This document shows, in pieces, positions 9,216 through 19,551 of a DNA stretch of 33,894 nt (its first letter is position 1; each line of letters opens with the position of its first letter). The translations under genes and the position numbers were made by a program. The stretch is from Candidatus Acidiferrum typicum (GTDB taxonomy: Bacteria; Acidobacteriota; Terriglobia; Acidiferrales; UBA7541). Where the stretch lies: contig JAOAPV010000029.1 in NCBI GenBank assembly GCA_025463055.1, forward strand, positions 1 through 33,894. Reading direction: 5' to 3'. The notes beneath the pieces are model-generated. The model was not told the DNA's origin. It made no database searches and saw only the letters and a program-made list of their open reading frames with translations.

Positions 9216-10433
9216 ATGGCTGCGTGGGACAGAGTTATTTGGATCGTGTTGGACAGCGTAGGCATCGGCGAATTGCCAGACGCCGCGGATTACGACGACG
9301 TCGGACGCAACACCCTTGGGCACATTGCAGAATCACGCCCGCTGAACATTCCAAACCTTGTGCAGTTAGGCCTGGCAAACATCGCGCCGCTAAAGCATCT
9401 GCCAGCCGCGGCCGCGCCTCTTGGCGGCTATGGCAAAGGCGCGACTCGCTCGCCTGGGAAAGATACGACCACCGGACACTGGGAAATGGCCGGCGTGTGG
9501 CTGGACCAGGCATTTCCGGTCTACAAAGACGGATTCCCTGCCGAGCTCATAGCTGAGTTTGAACGCTTGATCGGGCGCAAGACCATTGGCAACAAGCCTG
9601 CTTCAGGCACGGAAATTATCAAGGAACTGGGCGAAGAACATGTGCGCACCGGCAAGCCCATCGTATATACCTCTGGCGATAGTGTTTTTCAGATTGCCGC
9701 GCATGAAGACGTGCTTCCAATCGCAGAACTCTATCGCATCTGTGAAATCGCGCGGAAGTTGCTGGACGGTCCGCATCGCGTGGGACGCGTTATCGCACGC
9801 CCATTCGCCGGTCCAACTGGCAATTTTGCGCGCACTTCGCGGCGCCACGATTACGCCGTCGATCCGCCCAAACCGATGCTGCTGGACGTTCTCCAAGAGC
9901 GCTGCGTCCCAGTTTTCGGCGTGGGCAAGATTCACGACATCTACAACGGCCGCGGCGTCGCGGACTATGTCACCACGAAGAGCAACGCCGATGGCATGGA
10001 GAAATTGACTACCGCCATTCGCGAACGCAAACAGGGGCTGATTTTCTGCAACCTAGTCGATTTCGACATGCTGTACGGCCACCGCAAAGACGTAGAAGGC
10101 TTTGCCAAGTCTCTGGAAGAATTCGATCGCGCTCTCACCAGCTTTTTGCCCCAACTCAGCCCCACGGATCTGCTGATGATTACGGCAGATCACGGCTGCG
10201 ATCCCGATCCACGCTGGCCCACCACCGACCATTCGCGCGAATATGTGCCGATCTTGGCGTACTCGCCTGGATCAGGCTCGGGCGGCGTGAACCTCGGCAC
10301 GCGCGAAACCCTAGCAGACATGGGCCAAACCACTGCAGAGAACTTTGGCGCAACGATTCCCCACGGCAAGAGCTTCTTAAGAGAAATAGCCCCGCAGATA
10401 GCGAGCGGTGAGCGCAGTCAAGAGGCTCGGTAG
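9216..10433 (+). CDS. deoB: Phosphopentomutase
   Basis: Interconverts ribose- or deoxyribose-1-phosphate and the 5-phosphate in nucleoside salvage, as a cytoplasmic alkaline-phosphatase-superfamily enzyme with two Mn ions. The sequence has [13 protein letters not shown] with the metal-binding Asp13, the phosphoacceptor threonine region [13 protein letters not shown] (Thr85 by position), and the C-terminal metal motif [20 protein letters not shown] with the DH...H ligands. The length of 405 residues is normal. ATG at 9216 is preceded by AGGGAG at 9203-9208. The open frame extends further upstream, but that part does not match the family. No deoA/deoC partners are in the window. Confidence 0.95.
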   Translation: MAAWDRVIWIVLDSVGIGELPDAADYDDVGRNTLGHIAESRPLNIPNLVQLGLANIAPLKHLPAAAAPLGGYGKGATRSPGKDTTTGHWEMAGVWLDQAFPVYKDGFPAELIAEFERLIGRKTIGNKPASGTEIIKELGEEHVRTGKPIVYTSGDSVFQIAAHEDVLPIAELYRICEIARKLLDGPHRVGRVIARPFAGPTGNFARTSRRHDYAVDPPKPMLLDVLQERCVPVFGVGKIHDIYNGRGVADYVTTKSNADGMEKLTTAIRERKQGLIFCNLVDFDMLYGHRKDVEGFAKSLEEFDRALTSFLPQLSPTDLLMITADHGCDPDPRWPTTDHSREYVPILAYSPGSGSGGVNLGTRETLADMGQTTAENFGATIPHGKSFLREIAPQIASGERSQEAR

Positions 10434-10598
10434 AACGCGCTGTTTCCCAGCCTGTTCGAGCGGGCAGTTCACCCCTCTGTTCGGTCGAGCAGGTATCTCT
10501 GCCCACACAAAAATTAAATAGAGCGGTTGCGCCGCGTTTTTGTTTCCAGAATGGAAGCAATGACGGGGGATGACTTTCCCGCCCGAGAGCAAGTCGCA

Positions 10599-11360
10599 AT
10601 GAACACTTTCAGGTTCGGCAGAAGATTTCAGCGCTTTTTCCCCACCTCTCTTCTGATTTCATTGGCAACACTATCTTCAGCGAGAGTTTGTGTGGGACAA
10701 GCGGATGCGCATGCTACCACGCACCAGTATGTTATATCCGTGCAAAACCTAAAGTTGGCACGCAAAGGCCGCGCGGCTTTCGAGAAAGGCAGCCAACTCT
10801 TGGACAAGGGCGACACTCTGGGCAGCATCGCATATCTCGAACACGCTATCGAGGAAAACCCTGAGCACTACATGGCCTACTACGACTTGGGCGTTGCGCA
10901 TTTTCGCTCGGCTCAACAACCAAAAGCCGAGCAGGCGTTTCAGAAAGCGATTGACCTCACTAAGGGAAATTTCGCTCCGCCCCAGGTCGGGCTCGGTGCA
11001 ATCCTTTGTCAGAAAGCCAACTTCCCGGAGGCGCTACCCCTTCTGGAGCGCGCGTTAGATCTCGAGCCGGGCTCGGCGATAGGCAAGTATTATTTGGGTT
11101 GGGCGCAGTTCGGATTGAATCGTCTGATCGAAGCAGAGCGAACTCTGGAGCAGGCGCTTTTACGCGATGCGAATTTCGCCCAGGCTTACTTCCTGCTGGC
11201 CAGAATCCACTATCGGCAACATAACCTACCCGCCATGCTCAAGGACTTGGAGTGCTACCTGAAACTCGAGCCTCGCAAGCAGCAGGTGCGAAGTTTGGCC
11301 GAGCAGGTCAAGCGCGAGATGGCGCAGGACACCAGTGTCTTCGCAACGGCTCGGCCGTAA
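10599..11360 (+). CDS. Exported TPR-repeat protein (253 aa)
   Basis: The third exported TPR protein of the window. The signal peptide FFPTSLLISLATLSSARVCV is cleaved near GQA. About five TPR units follow, with recognisable cores GSQLLDKGDTLGSIAYLEHA, AYYDLGVAHFRSAQQPKAEQ, GLGAILCQKANFPEALPLLE, KYYLGWAQFGLNRLIEAERT and AYFLLARIHYRQHNLPAMLK. ATG at 10599 gives the cleanest signal peptide. ATG 10551 or an upstream non-ATG start would only add a poorly conserved hydrophilic extension. It is convergent with the vWFA gene ending at 11401. The specific partner is unknown. Confidence 0.85.
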   Translation: MNTFRFGRRFQRFFPTSLLISLATLSSARVCVGQADAHATTHQYVISVQNLKLARKGRAAFEKGSQLLDKGDTLGSIAYLEHAIEENPEHYMAYYDLGVAHFRSAQQPKAEQAFQKAIDLTKGNFAPPQVGLGAILCQKANFPEALPLLERALDLEPGSAIGKYYLGWAQFGLNRLIEAERTLEQALLRDANFAQAYFLLARIHYRQHNLPAMLKDLECYLKLEPRKQQVRSLAEQVKREMAQDTSVFATARP

Positions 11361-11400
11361 GTCGCTTAAAAACTAGTGGAGAGTCTGGACGTCAGAAGCG

Positions 11401-12399
11401 CTAATTACCCGAAGCGCTAGAGTTAGGCCCGCCCGGCGCGTAATACCCGTTGCGGGTGCGTGCTTGCAGCTTGCCGCGGCCGCGCGGCGGGATGACTTCC
11501 ACCTGAACGGCGCGGAACGTGCCATCGCGCTTCGTGTTGGTGGGATAGTAAGCAAGCGTGTACTGATTTCGGATGTCATGCGCGACCTGCTCGCAAATAT
11601 TGTGCACGTCTTCCACGTTCTCCGGGAAGTAAGAGATCCCGCCCGAAGCCTTGGCGATTTCTTCGAGAGCACGCTTCGCACGCTTAGCGCTCTTTTTGCT
11701 CTCTTCGCTTAGCAAGCCGATCGTGTAAATAACCGTATCGGTCTTCTGAATTTCGCGCACCGTTTTCTCGAGCGAACTGTGACTCGTGTTGTCCTCGCCG
11801 TCCGTGACTATCAGAAGCACCTTCTTGTCCTTCTTGCCTTTCTTGACGTGGTCAAGCGAGCCGATGATCGCATCATAAAGCGCCGTGCTGCCGCGCGAAT
11901 CGATTCGCTCAAGCGCTTCTTTCAGTTCCGGGACGCTATTGGTGAAATCCTTATCCAGATCAAGATAAAAGTCGTCATTGAAGTTGACCACAAAAGCTTC
12001 ATCCTGGGGATTGCTGGCCTCGACCAGCGTTAGAGCCGCCTGATTCACCCGTGGCCGTTTGTCCCGCATACTGCCGCTATTGTCGATCACCAACCCCATG
12101 CTGACCGGAATATCTTCTCGCTTGAAGAGAGAGAGTTTCTGTTCGACTTTGTCTTCCAGGACCCGGAAATTTTCCTGCTTCAGTCCGTCGGCAAATCGGC
12201 CGCGATCGTCCATCACCGTCGTGTGCAGCACGACAAGGTTAACGTCCACACGAATCTTAGGATCTTGACCGGAGTAGCCTTGACCTGGAGGCGGCGGAGG
12301 AGCGCCAGGTACAGACGGAATTTGCGCCAGCGCGATTCCTACGCCAAAAAGAGCAGCAAACGAAACAAGCAGAGCCAGGAAGCCCCGCCGTGAGGGCAC
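11401..12399 (-). CDS. Exported vWFA-domain protein (acidobacterial type), copy 1
   Basis: A secreted protein with a von Willebrand factor A domain of the kind multiplied in Acidobacteria. The signal peptide GFLALLVSFAALFGVGIALA ends before a Pro-rich segment. A beta-strand segment VDVNLVVLHTTVMDDRGRF precedes the A domain. The metal-ion adhesion site is intact: DNSGS (Asp106, Ser108, Ser110), the distal Thr in RGSTALYDAI and the Asp in VTDGEDN. GTG at 12399, about 10 nt after the stop of the upstream paralogue, is chosen because it starts just before the signal peptide; upstream in-frame ATGs lie inside the previous gene. No Shine-Dalgarno site is visible, so coupling to the upstream gene is likely. 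Ligand unknown. Confidence 0.85.
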   Translation of the reverse strand: MPSRRGFLALLVSFAALFGVGIALAQIPSVPGAPPPPPGQGYSGQDPKIRVDVNLVVLHTTVMDDRGRFADGLKQENFRVLEDKVEQKLSLFKREDIPVSMGLVIDNSGSMRDKRPRVNQAALTLVEASNPQDEAFVVNFNDDFYLDLDKDFTNSVPELKEALERIDSRGSTALYDAIIGSLDHVKKGKKDKKVLLIVTDGEDNTSHSSLEKTVREIQKTDTVIYTIGLLSEESKKSAKRAKRALEEIAKASGGISYFPENVEDVHNICEQVAHDIRNQYTLAYYPTNTKRDGTFRAVQVEVIPPRGRGKLQARTRNGYYAPGGPNSSASGN

Positions 12400-12409
12400 A
12401 GATGCGTGA

Positions 12410-13492
12410 TCAGTGGCTGGGAGCGTAGTAGCCCGTCTTCGAGTACACGTTGAGGGGAGGAAGCCCCTTGGGCGCACGCAGCTTGATCTTGATTTTTCTC
12501 CAGCGCGCGTCATGCGTCTTATTGCTTGGCCGATATCCCAGGACATATTGATTTCGCAGCTCCATGCCGATTTTTGATGCGACGTCCGGAAGCTCGTTCA
12601 GGTTCTCAACCGCAAACACGCGGCCACCCGTCATTTCGGTGACCTCGCCTAGCAATGATGGACCGTTGAGTTCCTCGGGCGTCCGGTTACGGTACCCAAG
12701 CGGGTCAAAGATACCGATGGCATAGAGCTGGGTGTCGGCTTCCTTTACCAGTCGCTTGATATCGCTTTCATTGTACCTACTATGATTATCGCCTCCATCC
12801 GATAGGATGAGCAAGGCGCGCTTGCCGTTCTTTGCACCCCTCATCTGGCTCAGGCCCAGATAGATCGCATCCAGCAACGCCGTCCGCCCTTTGGGAGCGG
12901 TCATCATCATGCGGCTCTGCAGGTCCTCAATGCTATTCGTGAAGGCGCTCGTCAGCTCAGCGCGCTCGTTGAAGCTAACCAGGAAAAATTCGTCCTGCGG
13001 ATTAGCCGTCTTAAAAAATTGCAGCGCGGCCTCGCGGGCTTTTCCAATTTTGTTGGCCATGCTGCCGCTAAAATCAAAGATCACGCCGATCGAAATCGGC
13101 ACATCTTCGGAGGAAAACGTAACCACTTCCTGCTCTATGTTGTCTTCGTAAACGCGGAAGTTGTCGGGATCAAGCCCAGTCACCAGCCGATTGTAGGGGT
13201 CAGTTACCGTGACATTGATGAGCGCGAGGTCCACATCCATGTGCAACCCCGTTAAAGGCTTGACGACAAAGCCGGACGTATCTTTTTTCACGTCCTCTTT
13301 GGACTTCGCCGCATCTTTGGCTTTAGCTTCCTCTTTGGGTTTTTCGTCACCTTTGCCCGCAGGATTTTCCTCGGAGCCCGAAGGGCTTTGCGCAGCAGCG
13401 GGAATGGACGCGGAAAGAAGTAATGTTAGACAGACAGACAGGACGATAACGAACCAACTCAGAGGACGGAACTGATGTGCATCGCGCTTCAC
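12410..13492 (-). CDS. Exported vWFA-domain protein (acidobacterial type), copy 2
   Basis: A paralogue of the gene that follows it, with the same order of parts: a signal peptide (WFVIVLSVCLTLLLSASIPA), a long Glu/Lys/Ala-rich spacer (residues ~40-75), the pre-domain segment VDLALINVTVTDPYNRLVTG, then the A domain. MIDAS residues are complete: DFSGS (Asp140, Ser142, Ser144), the Thr in KGRTALLDAI and the Asp in LSDGGDN. GTG at 13492 is preceded by GAGGGAG at ideal spacing and starts just before the signal peptide. The open frame upstream of it has no such support. The charged spacer is specific to this copy. The tandem arrangement points to a duplication. Function in adhesion or protein interaction is inferred. 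Confidence 0.88.
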   Translation of the reverse strand: MKRDAHQFRPLSWFVIVLSVCLTLLLSASIPAAAQSPSGSEENPAGKGDEKPKEEAKAKDAAKSKEDVKKDTSGFVVKPLTGLHMDVDLALINVTVTDPYNRLVTGLDPDNFRVYEDNIEQEVVTFSSEDVPISIGVIFDFSGSMANKIGKAREAALQFFKTANPQDEFFLVSFNERAELTSAFTNSIEDLQSRMMMTAPKGRTALLDAIYLGLSQMRGAKNGKRALLILSDGGDNHSRYNESDIKRLVKEADTQLYAIGIFDPLGYRNRTPEELNGPSLLGEVTEMTGGRVFAVENLNELPDVASKIGMELRNQYVLGYRPSNKTHDARWRKIKIKLRAPKGLPPLNVYSKTGYYAPSH

Positions 13493-13548
13493 GGCTCCCT
13501 CACTCGACCCGGACCTGCAGGAACGGCCGCGCGGTAGGACTGGATCGA

Positions 13549-13623
13549 ATTCTATCACCGGCAATATACAAGACAAGAAGAATTGCTAAATGCTTCCCAG
13601 AAACTTTGTCAATCTTTTGTCAA
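13549..13623 (-). promoter_or_regulatory. Candidate promoters and direct repeats, vWFA/kdsB divergent region
   Basis: On the minus strand TTGTCT (13576-13571) and TAGAAT (13554-13549) are 16 nt apart and could drive the vWFA pair. Further upstream an exact 8-bp direct repeat TTTGTCAA occurs at 13605-13612 and 13616-13623 on the plus strand, an 11-nt period. Read on the minus strand it gives two TTGACA hexamers. One may be a second -35 box, or the pair may bind a regulator of either divergent gene. Confidence 0.4.
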
Positions 13624-13732
13624 GACGTCACTGTCGAACACACTGTGCCCGCCAAGCCCGCCGATTGGATGACTTGCTAGCGCTCGGAAGTTGCAGTAAA
13701 AGTCCCAGAAGAACACTGTAGGAAGGGCAACC

Positions 13733-14476
13733 ATGACTCCCCCCAAAGTAGTGGTCGTGATTCCGGCACGCTACGGCTCGACCCGGCTGCCCGGGAAGCC
13801 TCTCGTATCGCTCGCCGGGAAGTCCATGATCCAGCGCGTCTACGACCGTGCCAAACTGGCACAGCGGGTGAACCGCGTGATCGTAGCCACCGACGACGAG
13901 CGCATCGTCAAGGCCGTGCAGGAATTCGGCGGCGAAGCTCGCATGACCCGGCACGACCACCGGACCGGAACGGAACGCGTAGCGGAAGTTGCCGCGCATG
14001 AGGCCGGCGACATCTTCGTAAACGTGCAGGGCGACGAGCCGCTCCTCGACCCCGCGGCGGTAGACACGGCGGTGGGAGCTTTGCTCGAGGAGCCGCAGGC
14101 CGCGATTGCCACTGTGGCCACTCCCATCAGGACCCCCGCAGACATCATGGACCCCAACGTCTGTAAGGTGGTCCTGGACTTCGACGAGAACGCGCTCTAC
14201 TTTTCGCGAGCGCCCATTCCCTGGGTGCGGGATACAGGCGGCCACGTCCAGGCCCGCCACCTGAAGCACTTGGGCTTGTACGTGTTTCGCCGCGATGCCC
14301 TGCTCGAGTACCCTACGCTCCCGCAAGGCGAGCTGGAAAGGATCGAGCAGCTGGAACAGCTGCGTTGGCTAGAGAACGGTTGGAAGATCCGCGTAGCCCA
14401 AGTCGAGCACGACGCCATAAGCGTAGACGTGCCCGAAGACATAGCCCGCGTCGAAAAGCTGCTAGCCAGCCAGTAG
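13733..14476 (+). CDS. kdsB: 3-deoxy-manno-octulosonate cytidylyltransferase (CMP-Kdo synthetase)
   Basis: Activates Kdo with CTP to CMP-Kdo, releasing pyrophosphate, for transfer to lipid A in the cytoplasm. The N-terminal nucleotide-binding motif VVIPARYGSTRLPGKPL, the VIVATDDERI strand and FVNVQGDEPLLDP with catalytic-metal acidic residues are all present, as are CKVVLDFDENALYFSRAPIPW and the HLGLYVFRRDALL segment of this family. The length of 247 residues is standard. ATG at 13733 follows AGGAAGG (13720-13726). It is separated from the rest of the Kdo genes by a convergent minus-strand pair. CTP synthase is the next plus-strand gene. Confidence 0.96.
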   Translation: MTPPKVVVVIPARYGSTRLPGKPLVSLAGKSMIQRVYDRAKLAQRVNRVIVATDDERIVKAVQEFGGEARMTRHDHRTGTERVAEVAAHEAGDIFVNVQGDEPLLDPAAVDTAVGALLEEPQAAIATVATPIRTPADIMDPNVCKVVLDFDENALYFSRAPIPWVRDTGGHVQARHLKHLGLYVFRRDALLEYPTLPQGELERIEQLEQLRWLENGWKIRVAQVEHDAISVDVPEDIARVEKLLASQ

Positions 14477-14669
14477 CGTGTTTGTGGACTGCGGCGGTCT
14501 TGTTTATCCTTAGCCTCGAAGCACTCGCCTTTACGGCGTTAGCCACGGGCGCTCTTGACCCAACCCTCGAATCTGTGGCGCAACGCCCTCCAGCGTAGGC
14601 GGAGTCTCCGCACCTCGGCGGCCTTTGAACCGCGTCAACCGCGGCTCAATCGTCTCGCCTAAGGTTGAC

Positions 14670-16256
14670 CTAAGGCTGAAAGGACACGCTACCCGCGATC
14701 GTGTGCGCGTCGTCGGCATCCACTAGCAATATCAGATCCGGGTTGGCGATATACGCCTTGAAATGGTACGTCGTTTGAGGTGAACCACCAGTCGTTACAG
14801 TGTAATCATTGCTGCCCATCCCGTTGCCATTCAGCGTCAATGTGCCCGTAAGCGCCTGATTCAAGAACGCGGGACTGTGCTGGCTAGAGGAGCCTAGTTC
14901 CACAAAATCGATCGTCCCCGCAATCGCACCGGCGCTCGATAATGAGTGCTGACCAACAAAGTCTTCCTCGAACCTGAGATTCGCCGTTGAACCCAGGTTG
15001 ATCCCGCTCCAATTGAAAACGAAGTTCCCTGCCAAGCCAGCGCCTGAAAATGGGCCAGTCTGCGCGAACATCGTGCCATCACCGATGACCCCGTTGCTGG
15101 TGTCCTGGATAAACGCCTGGGTTGGCGAGATGAGATAAAACACGAAGGAAAAGTTCCCCAAATTCGGATTGCTGGACGCGGTGAAGCTCATCATTCCTCG
15201 CCCACTTCCGGCATTTACCGTATCAATGTCATAAATCGCGTTGCTGATGGCAGTCGAGCCAGTGATCGCCCTATGCGTGCCGTCATTATTGTCGTCCAGT
15301 ACGATGGCGCCGAGGTTCCCTCCGCCATCGGCCGTGAACGCAGCCGCCCGAGCGATAGGCCCGGCAGTCCCAAGAACCGATCCCCCTCCGATCAGAAACG
15401 TGAAATCACCCTTAAATGCAGAGTTTTGCAAGGCAACCGTGGCGCTCTGCTGCAGCGCATCGCCGAACGTGGCAAACTGACCGTCATCCTCCATCAACTT
15501 AAAGTGGCTTCCATCCACGATATAGAAAATGAATGAAAGATTCCCAAACCTAATTGTCCCGCGCCCGAAACTGGCGCCGTTCGCCGGATCCATCTGATAA
15601 GTGCCGCCTGCCGGGATTACCTGAGCGCTCAAGAGCTGTCCCGCGTCGTTTGAGTCGAATAACCCACCCTGAATGTTTCCTGCACCATTGGTATTGATCT
15701 GCCCGACAACCGAGGTCGGCCCACCCGCCGCCGTCGTCGTGCCCGTTATGGTGCCCGCTATATCGAAAACATAAGAACCGGCAATGGCCGTTTGCGTGAA
15801 CGCAGCTAGTGTTTGCCGCGTGAACGAGCCGCTCGAGGTGGCGTTAAGGTCCGTTTGGATCATCACGCCGGCATTCGCGGAATTCAGTGCAATGCTCATT
15901 TGCAAGCCGCCCGTCGTGCTGACCAGCGTCAGCGTACCTTTTCCATTCGCTTGAACCGAGTAGGTCCCGCCCGTAAATTGCACCAATTGCGGAAGGCTGC
16001 CGGCGTCCGTGACGTCTTCCAACGCCGTGGTAATATTGCCGTTCCCGTCCGCCGTGAAGCTACCCACGCGAGCAATGAACGCGCCGAAATTTACTCCTCC
16101 GTCCTCACCGCTCATCGAGAAAGCGTACGTTCCCTTCAGGTCCGCGTTGGAAAAACCGCCAGTCACGGGCGGAGGAACGGACGGCGCGTTATTGCTGCTG
16201 CATGCCGCGGCAAATAGGGCCGCGACCGCGGCGAGAACCACCGCTAGCGGCTTCAC
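14670..16256 (-). CDS. Repeat-containing lipoprotein, unknown function
   Basis: A 528-residue predicted lipoprotein. The signal sequence ends in a lipobox LFAAACSS, with Cys19 as the acylation site. The rest consists of about four degenerate repeats of ~120 residues (roughly 40-150, 158-275, 281-400, 407-528). Each begins with an (L/F/I)xG(T/S/D/N)(Y/F)xF strand, carries a Gly/Asn/Asp turn such as FTADGNGN or FTADGGGN, and ends with a strand like FIFYIVD or FVFYLIS followed by a Gly/Asp loop. The composition is Gly/Ala/Thr/Asn-rich with almost no charged clusters, typical of secreted beta proteins. It starts with GTG and overlaps the upstream gene by 4 nt (GTGA). No enzyme motif was recognised. 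Confidence 0.82.
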   Translation of the reverse strand: MKPLAVVLAAVAALFAAACSSNNAPSVPPPVTGGFSNADLKGTYAFSMSGEDGGVNFGAFIARVGSFTADGNGNITTALEDVTDAGSLPQLVQFTGGTYSVQANGKGTLTLVSTTGGLQMSIALNSANAGVMIQTDLNATSSGSFTRQTLAAFTQTAIAGSYVFDIAGTITGTTTAAGGPTSVVGQINTNGAGNIQGGLFDSNDAGQLLSAQVIPAGGTYQMDPANGASFGRGTIRFGNLSFIFYIVDGSHFKLMEDDGQFATFGDALQQSATVALQNSAFKGDFTFLIGGGSVLGTAGPIARAAAFTADGGGNLGAIVLDDNNDGTHRAITGSTAISNAIYDIDTVNAGSGRGMMSFTASSNPNLGNFSFVFYLISPTQAFIQDTSNGVIGDGTMFAQTGPFSGAGLAGNFVFNWSGINLGSTANLRFEEDFVGQHSLSSAGAIAGTIDFVELGSSSQHSPAFLNQALTGTLTLNGNGMGSNDYTVTTGGSPQTTYHFKAYIANPDLILLVDADDAHTIAGSVSFQP

Positions 16257-16708
16257 AGGACACCTGCTTCGGACTTGCCCGCTTTAGTTGTGGGCCGAAG
16301 CGGGAAGCCGCGCGTACTGCGCAGCGCCAAAGTCTGGCTGCCCTTCTGTATAATGCGCGCGAAAAATTGACTCCCCGTGCCGTGTGCAACGTTCTCGCCG
16401 ATCACCCGAACACTGTCGCCCGCGGCAAGCGTGAGGTGATTCGCCTTCAGCAATCTCGCGTCCCCGAGGTGAACGTCAACCGGCCCGGAAGCGGTCTGGA
16501 TTACAACGTGAGGCCCGAGCGGAGCAGTCGCAGAATTCTCCGTGAAACTAACCACCGTGCCCTGCAGAGAAACCTCTCGGCTCACTTCGTAAGCGCGCAT
16601 TTGCTGCGGAGCGCTTTGCGTCTTCTGCTGCGCGGCTGCACTTACGGACAATAAGAGAGCCCCGCAGAGCCAAGCTGAGAAACTGTTCCACCGAATCGGT
16701 CTGTTCAT
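16253..16708 (-). CDS. Small exported OB-fold-like protein
   Basis: A 151-residue secreted protein. The signal peptide FSAWLCGALLLSVSAAAQ is followed by a beta-rich domain (VSLQGTVVSFTENSA, HVVIQTASGPVDVHLGD, GDSVRVIGE, FFARIIQKGSQTLALR). That strand pattern resembles the small OB-fold modules used by periplasmic metal or carbohydrate-binding proteins, but the assignment is only by pattern. ATG at 16708 is preceded by GGAAGG; the longer open frame upstream has no signal peptide at its start. It is translationally coupled to the lipoprotein gene (GTGA overlap), so the two are probably made together in the envelope. Confidence 0.75.
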   Translation of the reverse strand: MNRPIRWNSFSAWLCGALLLSVSAAAQQKTQSAPQQMRAYEVSREVSLQGTVVSFTENSATAPLGPHVVIQTASGPVDVHLGDARLLKANHLTLAAGDSVRVIGENVAHGTGSQFFARIIQKGSQTLALRSTRGFPLRPTTKAGKSEAGVL

Positions 16709-17038
16709 TTGCCTTCCCCGGGAAGAATCGCGAATGCAGCCCTCGAATACACACGTAGGCCGCATTTCGGTACCGCACTCTTTTCTTTGTATTGCTAACT
16801 TGGATGGACGCCACGCCCAAAGCGTTTACGACGGAAGCGCGCGAGCGTTCCTAAGCGTAAACATCTGGGGGCGAAGCGACACCCTCGAAGCACCCGTGCA
16901 TAGGAACACGAGCGCGCAGAAAAGGTTTCTCGTTACCCGCCACTTAGAGTTGCGGAATGTCAAAGGTCCGTTGTGCGAACTAACTAGGCTCGTCCTTTAG
17001 GCCCCGGAAATTTGTTTCGGGGCATTCAGTAATCCGAT

Positions 17039-17067
17039 TTGACAGTTTTCGGCGTTCCGAACATAAT
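17039..17067 (+). promoter_or_regulatory. Near-consensus sigma-70 promoter of pyrG
   Basis: TTGACA at 17039-17044 and CATAAT at 17062-17067 with a 17-nt spacer. Predicted transcription start is near 17074, leaving a ~62-nt leader before the pyrG ATG. Confidence 0.65.
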
Positions 17068-17080
17068 TGATTGTACGTCA

Positions 17081-18806
<1,726 letters not shown>

Positions 18807-18922
18807 TTTCGAGTGCGGCGGACTTGCCGGCGCCTTTCCGCTGTAAGCCCAACGGCGCCCGCAGCCCGTAAAGGTCGTGCAATCCGCACGCCCAGAATCA
18901 TTGTCTCGCTTGAACCTCTGGC

Positions 18923-18952
18923 TTTGCCACCATCGTAAAAAAAAGCTAGTAT
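18923..18952 (+). promoter_or_regulatory. Candidate promoter for the DUF433/DUF5615 pair
   Basis: TTTGCC at 18923-18928, an 18-nt spacer rich in A, and TAGTAT at 18947-18952. Transcription would begin within a base or so of the ATG at 18959, which has no Shine-Dalgarno site, so the mRNA may be leaderless. The -35 box is weak. Confidence 0.4.
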
Positions 18953-18958
18953 CACCAC

Positions 18959-19183
18959 ATGCCGGTCGAATGGAAACACCACATCGTGAGCGACCCGGAG
19001 ATTCTCCGCGGCAAGCCGCGCCTTAAGGGAACACGTATTCCCGTCGGCCTCGTGTTGGGGTATTTGGCGGCCGGCAAGACCGCCGACGAAATCGTCGCTG
19101 AGTTCCCCGATCTCACACACGAGCAAATCGCCGCGTGCCTCGACTATGCTCGCGAATTGGCCGAATTTGAGTCCCTCGTCTGA
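18959..19183 (+). CDS. DUF433-family antitoxin-like protein
   Basis: A 74-residue protein of the DUF433 type, small winged/HTH-like DNA-binding proteins that act as antitoxins beside PIN-like partners. The diagnostic start HIVSDPEILRGKPRLKGTRI and the second helix region DEIVAEFPDLTHEQIAACLDYA match the family closely. It precedes the DUF5615 gene with a 1-nt stop/start overlap (TGATG), the usual antitoxin-first order. It probably represses its own operon, judging from family behaviour. Together the two genes form an insertion between pyrG and kdsA. Confidence 0.88.
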   Translation: MPVEWKHHIVSDPEILRGKPRLKGTRIPVGLVLGYLAAGKTADEIVAEFPDLTHEQIAACLDYARELAEFESLV

Positions 19184-19551
19184 TGGCCCTGCGGTTCCTG
19201 GCCGACCACTGCATCTCCAATACCATCGTTCAAACGCTTCGAGAAGCGAATCACGACGTTCTATGCCTTAGGGACGTCTTGCCGGTCGAGTCACCGGATG
19301 CAACTGTAATTGCGAAAGCGCAGGACCTCGATTGCATTCTGGTGTCTCTGAACGGAGACTTCGCCGATATCGTCACCTATCCTCCCTCCAGCTACAAAGG
19401 CATTGTTGCCCTTCAGATGCGCAACCACTCGGAAATCCTTCCTCAGTTGATGGCTAGACTCGTCGGATATCTAAAGCTCCAGCCAGCCATGGAGCATTAC
19501 CGCGGGAAACTATTCGTAGTCGAGGTTAACCGCATCCGCATTCGAGAATAA
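19183..19551 (+). CDS. DUF5615 PIN-like toxin-like protein
   Basis: A 122-residue PIN-like protein, the usual partner of DUF433 antitoxins. The N-terminal strand RFLADHCISNTIVQTLREAN carries the first conserved Asp. LPVESPDATVIAKAQDLDCIL and LVSLNGDFADIVTYPP supply the further acidic residues (the D of the S/TxDxDF-type motif appears here as NGDF). The family is predicted to be ribonucleases related to Mut7-C and VapC, but toxicity is inferred. It overlaps the antitoxin gene by 1 nt. Toxin-antitoxin pairs are often mobile, which would explain its position inside a biosynthetic cluster. Confidence 0.85.
   Translation: MALRFLADHCISNTIVQTLREANHDVLCLRDVLPVESPDATVIAKAQDLDCILVSLNGDFADIVTYPPSSYKGIVALQMRNHSEILPQLMARLVGYLKLQPAMEHYRGKLFVVEVNRIRIRE

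Noticed and set aside
13628-14326. 232-codon minus-strand frame
   Set aside because: Antisense to kdsB; Arg/His/Gly-rich composition without motifs.
16734-17000. 88-codon plus-strand frame upstream of pyrG
   Set aside because: No ribosome site, no recognisable domain and it lies in a promoter-bearing intergenic region.
17001-17023. GCCCCG/CGGGGC hairpin as a rho-independent terminator
   Set aside because: One arm carries an extra G and no T-run follows.
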